Source of the DNA: Hymenobacter ruricola
Lineage (GTDB): Bacteria > Bacteroidota > Bacteroidia > Cytophagales > Hymenobacteraceae
Assembly (NCBI RefSeq): GCF_015694525.1
Contig: NZ_JADQDM010000019.1
Location: 1-64,000 of the forward strand
Reading direction: 5' to 3'
Length of the DNA: 64,000 nucleotides
The position numbers and the translations under genes are program-made. The first letter of the stretch is position 1. Every line of letters starts with the position of its first letter. Of the stretch, positions 7,591-15,503 are shown piece by piece. Under the pieces are notes generated by a model. That model had not been told where the DNA came from. It saw nothing but the letters and a program-made list of their open reading frames with translations, and did not search any database.

Positions 7591-8844
7591 ATGCAAAGCA
7601 CCGCCTCCCCCACCGCCACCAGCCGCCGCGCCGAGCAGCTGATGCAGCTCGAAGACCAGTACGGCGCCCACAACTACCACCCCCTGCCCGTGGTGCTCGC
7701 CAAGGGCGAAGGCGTGCACCTGTGGGACGTAGATGGCAAGCATTATTACGATTTTCTTTCGGCCTACTCGGCCGTGAACCAGGGGCACTGCCACCCCCGC
7801 ATCATCGGGGCGCTCACGAAGCAGGCCCAGCAGCTCACGCTCACGTCGCGGGCGTTTTTCAACGACCAGCTGGGCGCGGCTGAAAAGCAGCTTTGTGAGC
7901 TGTTTGGCTACGACAAGGCCTTGATGATGAACTCGGGCGCTGAAGCGGTGGAAACGGCCCTGAAGCTGGCCCGCAAGTGGGGCTACCAGGAAAAAGGCAT
8001 CGCGCCGAACCAGGCCCGCATCATCGTGGCCGAGCACAATTTCCACGGGCGCACCACGGGCATCATTTCCTTCAGCACCGACGCTGACAGCACCGGCGGC
8101 TTCGGGCCCTACATGCCCGGCTACCAAGTGGTGCCTTACGATGACCTGGAGGCACTGGAAGAAGCCGTGAAGGAGCCGCACGTGTGCGCCTTTCTGGTTG
8201 AGCCCATTCAGGGCGAGGCCGGCGTGATGGTGCCGTCGGAAGGCTACCTGAAGGCGGCCGCGGCCATTTGCAAGGCGCATCACGTGCTGTTCATTGCCGA
8301 TGAAATCCAGACCGGGCTGGGCCGCACCGGCAAGCTGCTGGCCTGCGACTACGAGGGCGTGCACGCCGACATCCTAATCTTGGGCAAGGCCCTGAGCGGC
8401 GGCGTGCTGCCGGTGTCGGCGGTGCTGGCCGCGGATAAAATCATGCTCACCATTCAGCCCGGGCAGCACGGCTCCACGTTTGGCGGCAACCCGCTGGCCT
8501 GCGCCGTGATGCGCGCCGCCCTGGACGTGCTGCACGAGGAGCGCCTGACCGAAAACGCCGCCCGGCTGGGCGAAATCTTCCGCGAGCGGATGCGCCAGGT
8601 GCAGGCCCAACGCCCCGAGCTGGTGGACCTCGTGCGCGGCAAAGGCCTGCTCAACGCCGTGGTCATCAACCCGACTGACGACGGCCGCACTGCCTGGGAC
8701 GTGTGCGTGACGCTGATGGAGCGCGGCGTGCTGGCCAAGCCCACGCACGGCGACATCATCCGCTTCGCCCCGCCGCTGGTGATTACAGAAGAGCAGTTGC
8801 ACGCTGCCTGCGACGTAATTTCGGAAGTGCTGCTGGCCTTTTAG
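7591..8844 (+). CDS. rocD: Ornithine aminotransferase
   Basis: A 417-residue class III PLP aminotransferase that converts ornithine and 2-oxoglutarate to glutamate semialdehyde and glutamate, linking arginine and proline metabolism. Diagnostic segments: GAHNYHPLPVVLAKGEGVHL at the N-terminus (ornithine-transaminase-specific), AYSAVNQGHCHP, MNSGAEAVETALKLARKWGY, EHNFHGRTTGIISFS, FLVEPIQGEAGV, LFIADEIQTGLGRTGK, and the PLP lysine in ILGKALSGGVLPVSAVLA. The start at 7591 (MQSTASP) was chosen because residues upstream run into the DUF2314 gene. It is followed at 16 bases by a palindromic element and then by an FAD oxidase gene, so the pair could act in amino-acid catabolism. Confidence 0.95.
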   Translation: MQSTASPTATSRRAEQLMQLEDQYGAHNYHPLPVVLAKGEGVHLWDVDGKHYYDFLSAYSAVNQGHCHPRIIGALTKQAQQLTLTSRAFFNDQLGAAEKQLCELFGYDKALMMNSGAEAVETALKLARKWGYQEKGIAPNQARIIVAEHNFHGRTTGIISFSTDADSTGGFGPYMPGYQVVPYDDLEALEEAVKEPHVCAFLVEPIQGEAGVMVPSEGYLKAAAAICKAHHVLFIADEIQTGLGRTGKLLACDYEGVHADILILGKALSGGVLPVSAVLAADKIMLTIQPGQHGSTFGGNPLACAVMRAALDVLHEERLTENAARLGEIFRERMRQVQAQRPELVDLVRGKGLLNAVVINPTDDGRTAWDVCVTLMERGVLAKPTHGDIIRFAPPLVITEEQLHAACDVISEVLLAF

Positions 8845-8860
8845 AGGTAGTTATTCAACT

Positions 8861-8957
8861 CGTCTGTCATCCTGAGCGCAGCGAAGGACCTTCGCACGTG
8901 GGCATGCTATGTGTCCTGACGTGCGAAGGTCCTTCGCTGCGCTCAGGATGACAGACG
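8861..8957. repeat. Family 1 palindromic element, copy 2
   Basis: Perfect 39-base arms (8861-8899, 8919-8957) containing GTCATCCTGAGC and an internal GCGAAGG-A-CCTTCGC hairpin; 19-base loop. It begins 16 bases after the rocD stop and ends 26 bases before the next start. Confidence 0.97.
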
Positions 8958-8983
8958 GCTCGAACAACCGTTTGATTTGCTGC

Positions 8984-10120
8984 ATGCCTGACACCAACTT
9001 CTCTTACTGGGAATACCAATCCTTCTTCGGGCCGGCCGATGTGGCCATTATCGGTGCGGGGCTGGTGGGCCTCACCGCGGCGCTGTATCTGAAGCGGCGC
9101 CGGCCTCACTGGCACGTGGTGGTGCTGGAGCGCGGCGAATTGCCCAGCGGCGCCTCGACCAAGAACGCGGGTTTTGCCTGCTTCGGGTCGATTTCAGAGC
9201 TGATGGAGCAGGAGAAGCGCGGCGACTTGCAGGCCGTGGTGGCCGCTCGCTATGAGGGGCTGGGCCGGCTGCGTGAATTGCTGGGCGATGCCACGCTGGA
9301 TTACCGGCCGGTGGGCGGCTACGAGCTTTTTCGCCACGAAGAAACGGCGCTGGCAAACGAATGCCGCGCCAAAATCGACTACTTCAACGCGCTGCTGGCG
9401 CCGGTGGTGGGCCACGCCCGCACCTTCCGCGACGCGAGCGGTGAGGCCGGCTGCTTCGGTTTCCGGGGCGTGGGCACACTGCTCAAAAACGAGCACGAAG
9501 GCAGCCTCGACGCCGGCCGCATGATGCGCGCCCTGCTCCGCCAAGCCTGGGCGTCTGATGTGCCGGTGCTCACCAACTGCGCCGTGGAAGCCATAGAAGC
9601 TGCCGGGCCCGGGCAGTTGGTGCAACTGAGCAACGGCGTGGCTCTGGCAGCCGGGCAGGTGTTGCTGGCCACCAATGCCTTTGCCGCCGAGTTGCTGCCG
9701 GAACTGGCCGTGACGCCCGGCCGCGGGCAGGTGCTGGTTACGGAGCCGCTGCCGACGGTGGCCATGCCCGGTACGTTTCACTACGACCACGGCTACGCCT
9801 ATTTCCGCCAGTTGCCGGACCGTCGCCTGCTGCTGGGCGGGGGCCGCAACCTGGATTTCGCGGCCGAAGCCACCACCGCGCCGGGCCTCACCAAGCCGGT
9901 GCAGACTTACCTGGAAAACCTGCTGCACGACGTCATTCTGCCCGGCCAGCGGCCGCGCATAGACTACCGCTGGAGCGGCGTGATGGGCTTTGGGCCGGCG
10001 CTGGCGCCCATTATCGAGTGGGTGCGGCCGGGCGTACTGGCCGCCGTGCGCTGCAACGGCATGGGCGTGGCCCTGGGCGCCGGCACCGGCTGGCGGGCCG
10101 CCGAAAAGCTCGCCAAATAG
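8984..10120 (+). CDS. FAD-dependent oxidoreductase (DAO family)
   Basis: A 378-residue flavoprotein. A Rossmann FAD motif lies near the N-terminus (VAIIGAGLVGLTAALYLKRR), followed by VVLERGELPSGASTKNAGFA, the second dinucleotide-contact region of the glycine oxidase/D-amino-acid oxidase superfamily (DAO). VTPGRGQVLVTEPL and YFRQLPDRRLLLGGGRN are the usual sheet segments, and the C-terminal YRWSGVMGFGPALAPIIEW and GMGVALGAGTG close the FAD site. The substrate is probably an amino acid or secondary amine. No signal peptide, so cytoplasmic. The start at 8984 (MPDTNFSYWE) is preferred because upstream codons lie inside the palindromic element. Its position after rocD suggests, but does not prove, a shared amino-acid pathway. 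Confidence 0.88.
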   Translation: MPDTNFSYWEYQSFFGPADVAIIGAGLVGLTAALYLKRRRPHWHVVVLERGELPSGASTKNAGFACFGSISELMEQEKRGDLQAVVAARYEGLGRLRELLGDATLDYRPVGGYELFRHEETALANECRAKIDYFNALLAPVVGHARTFRDASGEAGCFGFRGVGTLLKNEHEGSLDAGRMMRALLRQAWASDVPVLTNCAVEAIEAAGPGQLVQLSNGVALAAGQVLLATNAFAAELLPELAVTPGRGQVLVTEPLPTVAMPGTFHYDHGYAYFRQLPDRRLLLGGGRNLDFAAEATTAPGLTKPVQTYLENLLHDVILPGQRPRIDYRWSGVMGFGPALAPIIEWVRPGVLAAVRCNGMGVALGAGTGWRAAEKLAK

Positions 10121-10178
10121 CGGAAACCAGGTAATATTCGTACAGCCATTCAGCCAGTACAATCTTCAGCTTACCCTC

Positions 10179-10715
10179 ATGCCTTTTGCTACGCGATTTC
10201 GCTTGTTCCGCTTCCGTTTACTGGCCCTGCTGGTGCTGCTGGCCAGTGCGGCCAGCAGTTGCCAGAGCAGCCGGGCGAGCTTCTCGTTCCAATCAATTTC
10301 GCTTTCGTCGCCGGTGCGCGTTGCTGAAAAGCCTGTGAAATTGGTGGACTCGATGGCGGCGGTGAGTGTCCCGGTGCGGGCGGGGCATCCGGTTGCGGCC
10401 ACGCTGCCGGCGCCGCGGCCGCAACCGGTTGGGCGGGTAAGCAAAACGTCTGCAGCTGCTGTTGTTCCCGCTGAAACCACCCCGGCTAAACTAGCCAGTG
10501 CCCCCGCCCGGCACCGGCGGGCCTGGCTGGCGCGGCCCCGCGCCGCCACCGAAGCCGGACTGGGCACCACGGTGCTGGGGGTGCTGGGCCTGATAATGCT
10601 GCCCGTTGCGGCGCTGGGACTGATTTTGAGCGGCGGGGCGTTGGGCTGGATAATTGTGGGTGGGCTGGCGGCCCTGGCCGTGCTGGTGGCGTGGCTGGAC
10701 CCATTCGGAGAATAA
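10179..10715 (+). CDS. Small lipoprotein with C-terminal membrane hairpin
   Basis: A 178-residue protein. The signal peptide (RLLALLVLLASAASSC) ends in a lipobox-like ASSC followed by QSSRASFSFQ. A proline/alanine-rich, low-complexity middle leads to two closely spaced hydrophobic segments at the C-terminus (VLGVLGLIMLPVAALGLIL and LGWIIVGGLAALAVLVAW). The next gene encodes a diverged paralogue with the same plan: (S/G)C-(Q/R)S-ASF-F after the cysteine and two C-terminal membrane segments. I do not recognise a named family. It follows the oxidoreductase gene by 58 bases. Confidence 0.7.
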   Translation: MPFATRFRLFRFRLLALLVLLASAASSCQSSRASFSFQSISLSSPVRVAEKPVKLVDSMAAVSVPVRAGHPVAATLPAPRPQPVGRVSKTSAAAVVPAETTPAKLASAPARHRRAWLARPRAATEAGLGTTVLGVLGLIMLPVAALGLILSGGALGWIIVGGLAALAVLVAWLDPFGE

Positions 10716-10788
10716 TCAATCCCGGGTTTAAGACGACCTTTGTGCCGGCCCTGCCCGGCTCGTTTGCCCCAATTCTTCACTCACTCCC

Positions 10789-11400
10789 ATGAATACACCA
10801 CGATGCGGCTGGGTTCTCGTAACGGTGGCGTGGGCATTGTGCAGTAGCGGGTGCCGGAGCACGCACGCTTCCTTTCCGTTTCACAACACTGCCCAGCAAC
10901 GGGTGTCTCAGGCGCCGCGTGAAGCTGCCGTGACCGTTTCGGAAACAGCAGCGCAAGACCAGACGGTGGCTGCGCCGCGCGGCATCGCCGCCGGAAGCCA
11001 CCGGCCTCGCCAACGTCCGCAGTCAGCCGCTTGTGATGCAAAGCCCCGCACCTCACGCGTCCATAGCCAAGCGCTGGCGGCCACCCGGGTCTCCGTTCGT
11101 TCGCTGCCGGCCGATTCCACCAAGCGCCGGTTTCGGCGAGTCCTGCGCAGCGAGCAACCGCTTCCCAGACCGGCGACAGAGATTGGCCTGCTTGTTTTTG
11201 GCGCTTTAGAGCTTCTTGCAGGCTTGTTGTTGAGGCATTCGGCTGTAACGGGTGCCAGGGCCGGCGCCGCCATCGGCGAGAGCTTGGGGAAAGCCTACGG
11301 TGCTGCCATTCTCATTGTACTGGGTGCCATAACCCTGCTGGCGGCGCTCATCATTTTCGTTGTCAACGATTCTAAAAAACGCAAACACTCTCCTTCTTAA
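10789..11400 (+). CDS. Paralogous small lipoprotein with C-terminal membrane hairpin
   Basis: A 203-residue paralogue of the preceding gene. A signal peptide ends in ALCSSGC followed by RSTHASFPFH, then an Arg/Ala-rich linker, then two hydrophobic helices (IGLLVFGALELLAGLLL and AAILIVLGAITLLAALIIFVV) separated by a glycine-rich stretch, and a short basic tail KKRKHSPS. The tandem pair looks like a local duplication. Its stop codon overlaps the hemB start (TAATG), so hemB translation may be coupled to it. No function is evident. Confidence 0.72.
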   Translation: MNTPRCGWVLVTVAWALCSSGCRSTHASFPFHNTAQQRVSQAPREAAVTVSETAAQDQTVAAPRGIAAGSHRPRQRPQSAACDAKPRTSRVHSQALAATRVSVRSLPADSTKRRFRRVLRSEQPLPRPATEIGLLVFGALELLAGLLLRHSAVTGARAGAAIGESLGKAYGAAILIVLGAITLLAALIIFVVNDSKKRKHSPS

Positions 11401-12386
11401 TGCTTCCCACTCACCGCCCCCGCCGCAACCGCAAGTCCGCCGTCATCCGCGACATGGTGCAGGAAACCCGCCTCACCGCCCACGATTTCATTTACCCCAT
11501 CTTCATCACCGAAGGCCAGAACCAAGCCGAGGAAATCAAGTCGATGCCCGGCATCCACCGCTTCACGGCCGACCGCGTGATTGACGAAATCGGAGCCTGC
11601 GTGGAATTGGGCGTGAAAGCCTTCGCCCCTTTCCCCAACATCAACGAAGTGCTGAAGGACCCCATGGCCCGCGAAAGCACCAACCTGGAAGGCCTCTACC
11701 TAAAAACGGTGGCCGACATCAAGCGCCAGTTTCCGGAAGTGGTGCTGATGACCGATGTGGCCATGGACCCCTACAGTTCCGACGGCCACGACGGCGTGGT
11801 GGACCCCGACTCCGGCGAAATCCTCAACGACGCCAGCCTGGAAGTGCTGGGCCAGATGGCCCTGGCCCAGGCCCGCGCCGGTGCCGACATCATCGGGCCG
11901 AGCGACATGATGGACGGCCGCGTGGCCTGGATTAGGCGGGTGCTGGACGAGAACGGATTCCAGCACGTGAGCATCATGAGCTACACGGCCAAGTACGCCT
12001 CGGCCTTCTACGGCCCGTTCCGCGACGCTCTGGCTTCGGCCCCCAAGAAAGGCGACAAGAAAAGCTACCAGATGAACCCCGCCAACAAGCGCGAGGCCCT
12101 GCGTGAGCTGGCCCTGGATGAGGCCGAAGGCGCCGACATGGTGATGATAAAGCCCGCCCTGAGCTACCTGGATGTGATTCATGAGGTGAAAGCCCACACC
12201 CACCTGCCCGTGACGGCCTACAACGTTTCAGGGGAGTACGCCATGGTGAAAGCCGCCGCCCAAAACGGCTGGCTCGACGGCGAGCGCACCATGATGGAGG
12301 TGCTCACCAGCATCAAGCGCGCCGGGGCCGACGCCGTTCTGACTTATTTCGCCAAGGAAGCGGCCGCCGTGCTGCGCCGCGGCTAG
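11400..12386 (+). CDS. hemB: Porphobilinogen synthase (delta-aminolevulinate dehydratase)
   Basis: A 328-residue cytoplasmic enzyme that joins two 5-aminolevulinate molecules into porphobilinogen in haem synthesis. The two Schiff-base lysines are visible in MSYTAKYASAFYGPFRDA and VMIKPALSYLDV. The metal region reads DVAMDPYSSDGHDG: the cysteines that bind catalytic zinc in other family members are replaced by Asp/Ser, so this is the magnesium-type enzyme. HDFIYPIFI and PGIHRF near the N-terminus and AYNVSGEYAM near the C-terminus are family hallmarks. The start overlaps the stop of the upstream lipoprotein gene by one base. A convergent tRNA-Arg gene follows 11 bases after the stop. Confidence 0.97.
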   Translation: MLPTHRPRRNRKSAVIRDMVQETRLTAHDFIYPIFITEGQNQAEEIKSMPGIHRFTADRVIDEIGACVELGVKAFAPFPNINEVLKDPMARESTNLEGLYLKTVADIKRQFPEVVLMTDVAMDPYSSDGHDGVVDPDSGEILNDASLEVLGQMALAQARAGADIIGPSDMMDGRVAWIRRVLDENGFQHVSIMSYTAKYASAFYGPFRDALASAPKKGDKKSYQMNPANKREALRELALDEAEGADMVMIKPALSYLDVIHEVKAHTHLPVTAYNVSGEYAMVKAAAQNGWLDGERTMMEVLTSIKRAGADAVLTYFAKEAAAVLRRG

Positions 12387-12397
12387 GGCCGCAAAAG

Positions 12398-12469
12398 TGG
12401 TTCCGGCAGGGCTCGAACCCGCATTGGCTGGTTCGAAGCCAGCTGTCCTATCCATTGAACGACAGAACC
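12398..12469 (-). tRNA. tRNA-Arg (TCG)
   Basis: A 72-base cloverleaf on the minus strand: acceptor GGTTCTG with CGGAACC, anticodon arm GCTGG-CTTCGAA-CCAGC giving anticodon TCG, T arm GCGGG-TTCGAGC-CCTGC, discriminator A. CCA is not encoded. It is convergent with hemB. Confidence 0.95.
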
Positions 12470-12481
12470 AGATGTTTCCCG

Positions 12482-12489
12482 CAAATGTA
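12482..12489 (-). promoter_or_regulatory. Candidate -7 box of tRNA-Arg
   Basis: TACATTTG on the minus strand matches TAnnTTTG and lies 13 bases before the tRNA 5' end. The -33 box is weak (TTTC at 17 bases spacing, overlapping the start of the divergent acetyltransferase gene). Confidence 0.35.
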
Positions 12490-12509
12490 TCGGCCCCGGC
12501 CCTTGTGAA

Positions 12510-13013
12510 ATGATTATTCGTCGCGCGCTGCCGGCCGATGTGCCCGCTATTCTAGCCCTGGTGCGGCGGCTGGTACCGCTGATGCAGGCCAGCGGCAACT
12601 TTCAGTGGTCAATTGACTACCCGAACGAAGCCGTTTTTGTGGCCGATATCACGCAAAACCACCTCTGGGTGGCCGAGCTAGGTGGCGCGCTGGTGGGCGT
12701 GGCCGCCCTCACGCAGGACCAGGACGCGGAATACGCCCAGGCCGACTGGGACGTGGCCGAGCCCGCGCTCGTGACGCACCGGCTGGCGGTGGACCCCGCC
12801 GCCCAGGGAAAGGGCGTGGCCCTGGCGCTGATGGCGCAGGCCGAAAAGCAAGCCGTGGCGCAAAAACTAAAGGTGCTGCGCGTCGACACCAACTCCGAAA
12901 ACGCCGCCACCCAGCGGCTTTTTCCGAAGCTGGGCTACCGGTTTGCGGGCGAAATCACGCTGGCGTTTCGGCCGGGGCTGCGGTTCTTTTGCTACGAGAA
13001 ACGGTTGGATTAA
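12510..13013 (+). CDS. GNAT family N-acetyltransferase
   Basis: A 167-residue GCN5-type acetyltransferase. IIRRALPADVPAILALVRRL is the usual first strand and helix, LVTHRLAVDPAAQGKGVALA carries the acetyl-CoA pyrophosphate loop (Q-G-K-G-x-A), and VLRVDTNSENAATQRLFPKL followed by GYRF is the C-terminal part. The substrate cannot be inferred. The start codon is 40 bases from the 5' end of the divergent tRNA-Arg. Confidence 0.88.
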   Translation: MIIRRALPADVPAILALVRRLVPLMQASGNFQWSIDYPNEAVFVADITQNHLWVAELGGALVGVAALTQDQDAEYAQADWDVAEPALVTHRLAVDPAAQGKGVALALMAQAEKQAVAQKLKVLRVDTNSENAATQRLFPKLGYRFAGEITLAFRPGLRFFCYEKRLD

Positions 13014-13069
13014 CCCCCTGCCCGGCCCGGGAGTATACCCCCCGCCCGCAGGCAGGTTTGCGCGGCGGG

Positions 13070-13100
13070 TTGGCCGGGCAGGTAAAATCGCCGAACTTTG
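13070..13100 (+). promoter_or_regulatory. Candidate promoter of the epimerase gene
   Basis: TTG, 20 bases, GAACTTTG (seven of eight positions of TAnnTTTG). The -7 box is about 70 bases before the start codon. Confidence 0.45.
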
Positions 13101-13169
13101 CCCGCTGAAACTCCCCACTTTACTTATTTCAGCGCCGGGCCAGACCTGCGGCCGGGCGCCATCTCTGAT

Positions 13170-14171
13170 ATGATTACATCTCTCGTTACCGGCGGGGCCG
13201 GCTTCGTTGGGGCCCACGTGGCCCGCGAACTTCTCAAACTGGGCCACAAAGTGGTGGTGCTGGACGACTTGAGCGGCGGCTTTGAGGAAAACCTGCCCCA
13301 CGCGGCGGAATCGACGTTCGTGCACGGCTCCATCCTCGACCACGAGCTGCTGGCCCGCCTGTTCGACGAGCATCAGTTCGACTACGTGTACCACTTGGCC
13401 GCCTACGCCGCCGAGGGCCTGAGCCACTTCATCCGCCGCTTCAACTACCAGAACAACTTGGTGGGCAGCGTGAACCTGATTAACGAGAGCATCAAGCACA
13501 AAATCAAGTGCTTCGTGTTCACCTCCAGCATCGCCACCTACGGCGCCCTCACCCCGCCCATGCGCGAGGACATGACGCCCCAGCCCGAAGACCCCTACGG
13601 CGTGGCCAAGTACGCCGTGGAGCTCGACCTGAAGTGCGCCCACGAAATGTTCGGGCTGAACTACGTGATTTTCCGCCCCCACAACGTGTACGGCGAATAC
13701 CAGAACCTCGGCGACCGGTACCGCAACGTGGTGGGCATCTTCATGAACCAGCTCATGCAGGGCAAGCCGCTCACCATTTTCGGCGACGGCCTGCAGAAGC
13801 GCGCCTTCTCCTACGTGGGCGACATCGCCCCCCACATTGCCAACTGCGTGAACGTGCCGGAGGCCTACGGCGAGGTCATCAACATCGGCGCCGACCAAGA
13901 ATACACCGTGAAGGAACTGGCCACCACCGTGATGGAAAGCATGGGCCTGGAAGGCATGGTGCGCCACGTAGAAGCCCGCAACGAAGTTCAGATTGCCTGG
14001 GCCGACCATTCCAAAGCTCACCGCCTCTTTGGCGAAGGCCGCGCCACTACCCTGCGCGAAGGCCTCGACCAGATGGTGGACTGGGCCAAGCGCACCGGCA
14101 TCAAGAAAAGCAGTAAGTTCGAGAACATCGAGGTGATGGAGAAGCTGCCGCCCGTGTGGCTGGAAGACTGA
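13170..14171 (+). CDS. NAD-dependent sugar-nucleotide epimerase/dehydratase
   Basis: A 333-residue extended short-chain dehydrogenase. SLVTGGAGFVGAHVARELLK is the NAD-binding GxxGxxG motif, VVVLDDLSGGF gives the ribose-binding acid, VYHLAAYAAEGLSHF follows, and the catalytic Ser and YxxxK are in FTSSIATYG and DPYGVAKYAVE. FRPHNVYG is the substrate-binding region typical of UDP-glucose 4-epimerase and related enzymes. The exact sugar is not assignable. The next gene is a glycosyltransferase on the same strand, separated by a palindromic element, so both probably serve surface polysaccharide or glycolipid synthesis. The start at 13170 (MITSLVTGG) places the Rossmann strand at the N-terminus as expected. 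Confidence 0.92.
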   Translation: MITSLVTGGAGFVGAHVARELLKLGHKVVVLDDLSGGFEENLPHAAESTFVHGSILDHELLARLFDEHQFDYVYHLAAYAAEGLSHFIRRFNYQNNLVGSVNLINESIKHKIKCFVFTSSIATYGALTPPMREDMTPQPEDPYGVAKYAVELDLKCAHEMFGLNYVIFRPHNVYGEYQNLGDRYRNVVGIFMNQLMQGKPLTIFGDGLQKRAFSYVGDIAPHIANCVNVPEAYGEVINIGADQEYTVKELATTVMESMGLEGMVRHVEARNEVQIAWADHSKAHRLFGEGRATTLREGLDQMVDWAKRTGIKKSSKFENIEVMEKLPPVWLED

Positions 14172-14187
14172 TTCCGAATACTTAGGT

Positions 14188-14272
14188 GTCATCCTGAGCG
14201 CAGCGAAGGACCTTATCAAGCCCGAACAAGTCGTTCAAACGTGATAAGGTCCTTCGCTGCGCTCAGGATGAC
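14188..14272. repeat. Family 1 palindromic element, copy 3
   Basis: Thirty-one-base perfect arms (14188-14218, 14242-14272) with GTCATCCTGAGC ends and a 23-base loop. It begins 16 bases after the epimerase stop and ends 27 bases before the glycosyltransferase start. Confidence 0.97.
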
Positions 14273-14299
14273 CGTTTTTTATCCCAGTTTCCCTTACCA

Positions 14300-15388
14300 A
14301 TGAAACGCATCCTCTGGGTGGCCATGCACCGGCCCGACCGCTCGCCCTCGCAGCGGTTCCGCTTTGAGCAATACATCGACTACCTGCGCGAAAACGGCTT
14401 CGACAGCGACTATTCCTACCTGATTTCGGCCGAAGACGACAAGGTGCTCTACAGCCCCGGCAACTACTTCGGCAAGCTGAAAATATTCCTCAAAAGCGCC
14501 GCCAAGCGCCTGGGCAACGTGCTGGATTTGGGCAAATACGACATCGTGTTCATCCAGCGCGAGGCGTTCATGATTGGCACCACGCTGTTCGAGAAGCTAT
14601 TTGCGAAGTCGAAGGCCAAGGTGGTGTTTGACTTCGACGACTCCATCTGGCGCAACCAGGGCGAGGCGGTGGGCGCCAACACCAAGCTGCTCTTCCTCAA
14701 AAATCCGGACAAGACCAAGGACATCATCGCCGCGTCGGACCTGATTTTTGCGGGTAATGAGTACCTGGCCAACTATTCGCGGCAGTTCAACAAAAACGTG
14801 GTGATTGTGCCCACCACCATCGACACTACCGAGTACGAGCGGGCGAAGCTGCCGCCGCACCCCGGCCGCGTGTGCGTGGGCTGGAGCGGCAGCTTTACCA
14901 CCATCGAGCACTTCGAAACAGCCATTCCGGCTCTGCGCAAGCTCAAGGCCAAGTATGGCGACAAGGTGTATTTCAAAGTCATCGGTGACGGCAGCTACCG
15001 CAATGAGGAACTGGGCATTGTGGGCCTACCCTGGCGCAAAAACACCGAGATTGAGGACCTGTCCGAAATCGACGTGGGCATCATGCCGCTGCCCGACACG
15101 GAGTGGGCCAAGGGCAAGTGCGGGCTCAAGGGCCTACAGTACATGGCCCTGGAAATTGCCACGCTCATGTCGCCGGTGGGCGTGAACTCGACCATCATTC
15201 AGGACGGCGTGAACGGCTACCTGGCCAACCAGCCCGACGAGTGGGTGGACAAAATCAGCCGCCTCATCGATAACGAAGCCCTACGCCTGGAGATGGGCCG
15301 CGCCGGCCGCCAGACCGTGGTGGACCAGTATTCGGTGATTTCGGAGCGCGGGCACTACCTGCAACTGTTCCGCGAGCTGACGGCGTAG
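14300..15388 (+). CDS. Glycosyltransferase, GT-B fold (GT4-like)
   Basis: A 362-residue cytoplasmic glycosyltransferase. The N-terminal half has RILWVAMHRPDRSPSQRFRF and YDIVFIQREAF; KVVFDFDDSIW precedes the hinge. The C-terminal nucleotide-binding half has VCVGWSGSFTT, VYFKVIGDG, and the donor loop region IMPLPDTEWAKGKCGLKGLQ, where the E-x7-E motif of typical GT4 enzymes is modified. The acceptor is unknown. It follows the epimerase gene and is probably part of the same glycan pathway; palindromic elements flank it on both sides (16 bases beyond the epimerase stop and 15 beyond its own). Confidence 0.85.
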   Translation: MKRILWVAMHRPDRSPSQRFRFEQYIDYLRENGFDSDYSYLISAEDDKVLYSPGNYFGKLKIFLKSAAKRLGNVLDLGKYDIVFIQREAFMIGTTLFEKLFAKSKAKVVFDFDDSIWRNQGEAVGANTKLLFLKNPDKTKDIIAASDLIFAGNEYLANYSRQFNKNVVIVPTTIDTTEYERAKLPPHPGRVCVGWSGSFTTIEHFETAIPALRKLKAKYGDKVYFKVIGDGSYRNEELGIVGLPWRKNTEIEDLSEIDVGIMPLPDTEWAKGKCGLKGLQYMALEIATLMSPVGVNSTIIQDGVNGYLANQPDEWVDKISRLIDNEALRLEMGRAGRQTVVDQYSVISERGHYLQLFRELTA

Positions 15389-15403
15389 CGTCTACAATTT
15401 TTG

Positions 15404-15498
15404 GCCTGTCATCCTGAGCGCAGCGAAGGACCTTCTCACCGCTGAACAGTTAATGTTCTAACGTGAGAAGGTCCTTCGCTGCACTCAGGATGACAGGC
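15404..15498. repeat. Family 1 palindromic element, copy 4
   Basis: Arms of about 35 bases begin GCCTGTCATCCTGAGC and match with one mismatch (G to A in the right arm). It lies between convergent genes: 15 bases after the glycosyltransferase stop and five bases from the permease stop. Confidence 0.95.
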
Positions 15499-15503
15499 TT
15501 TTT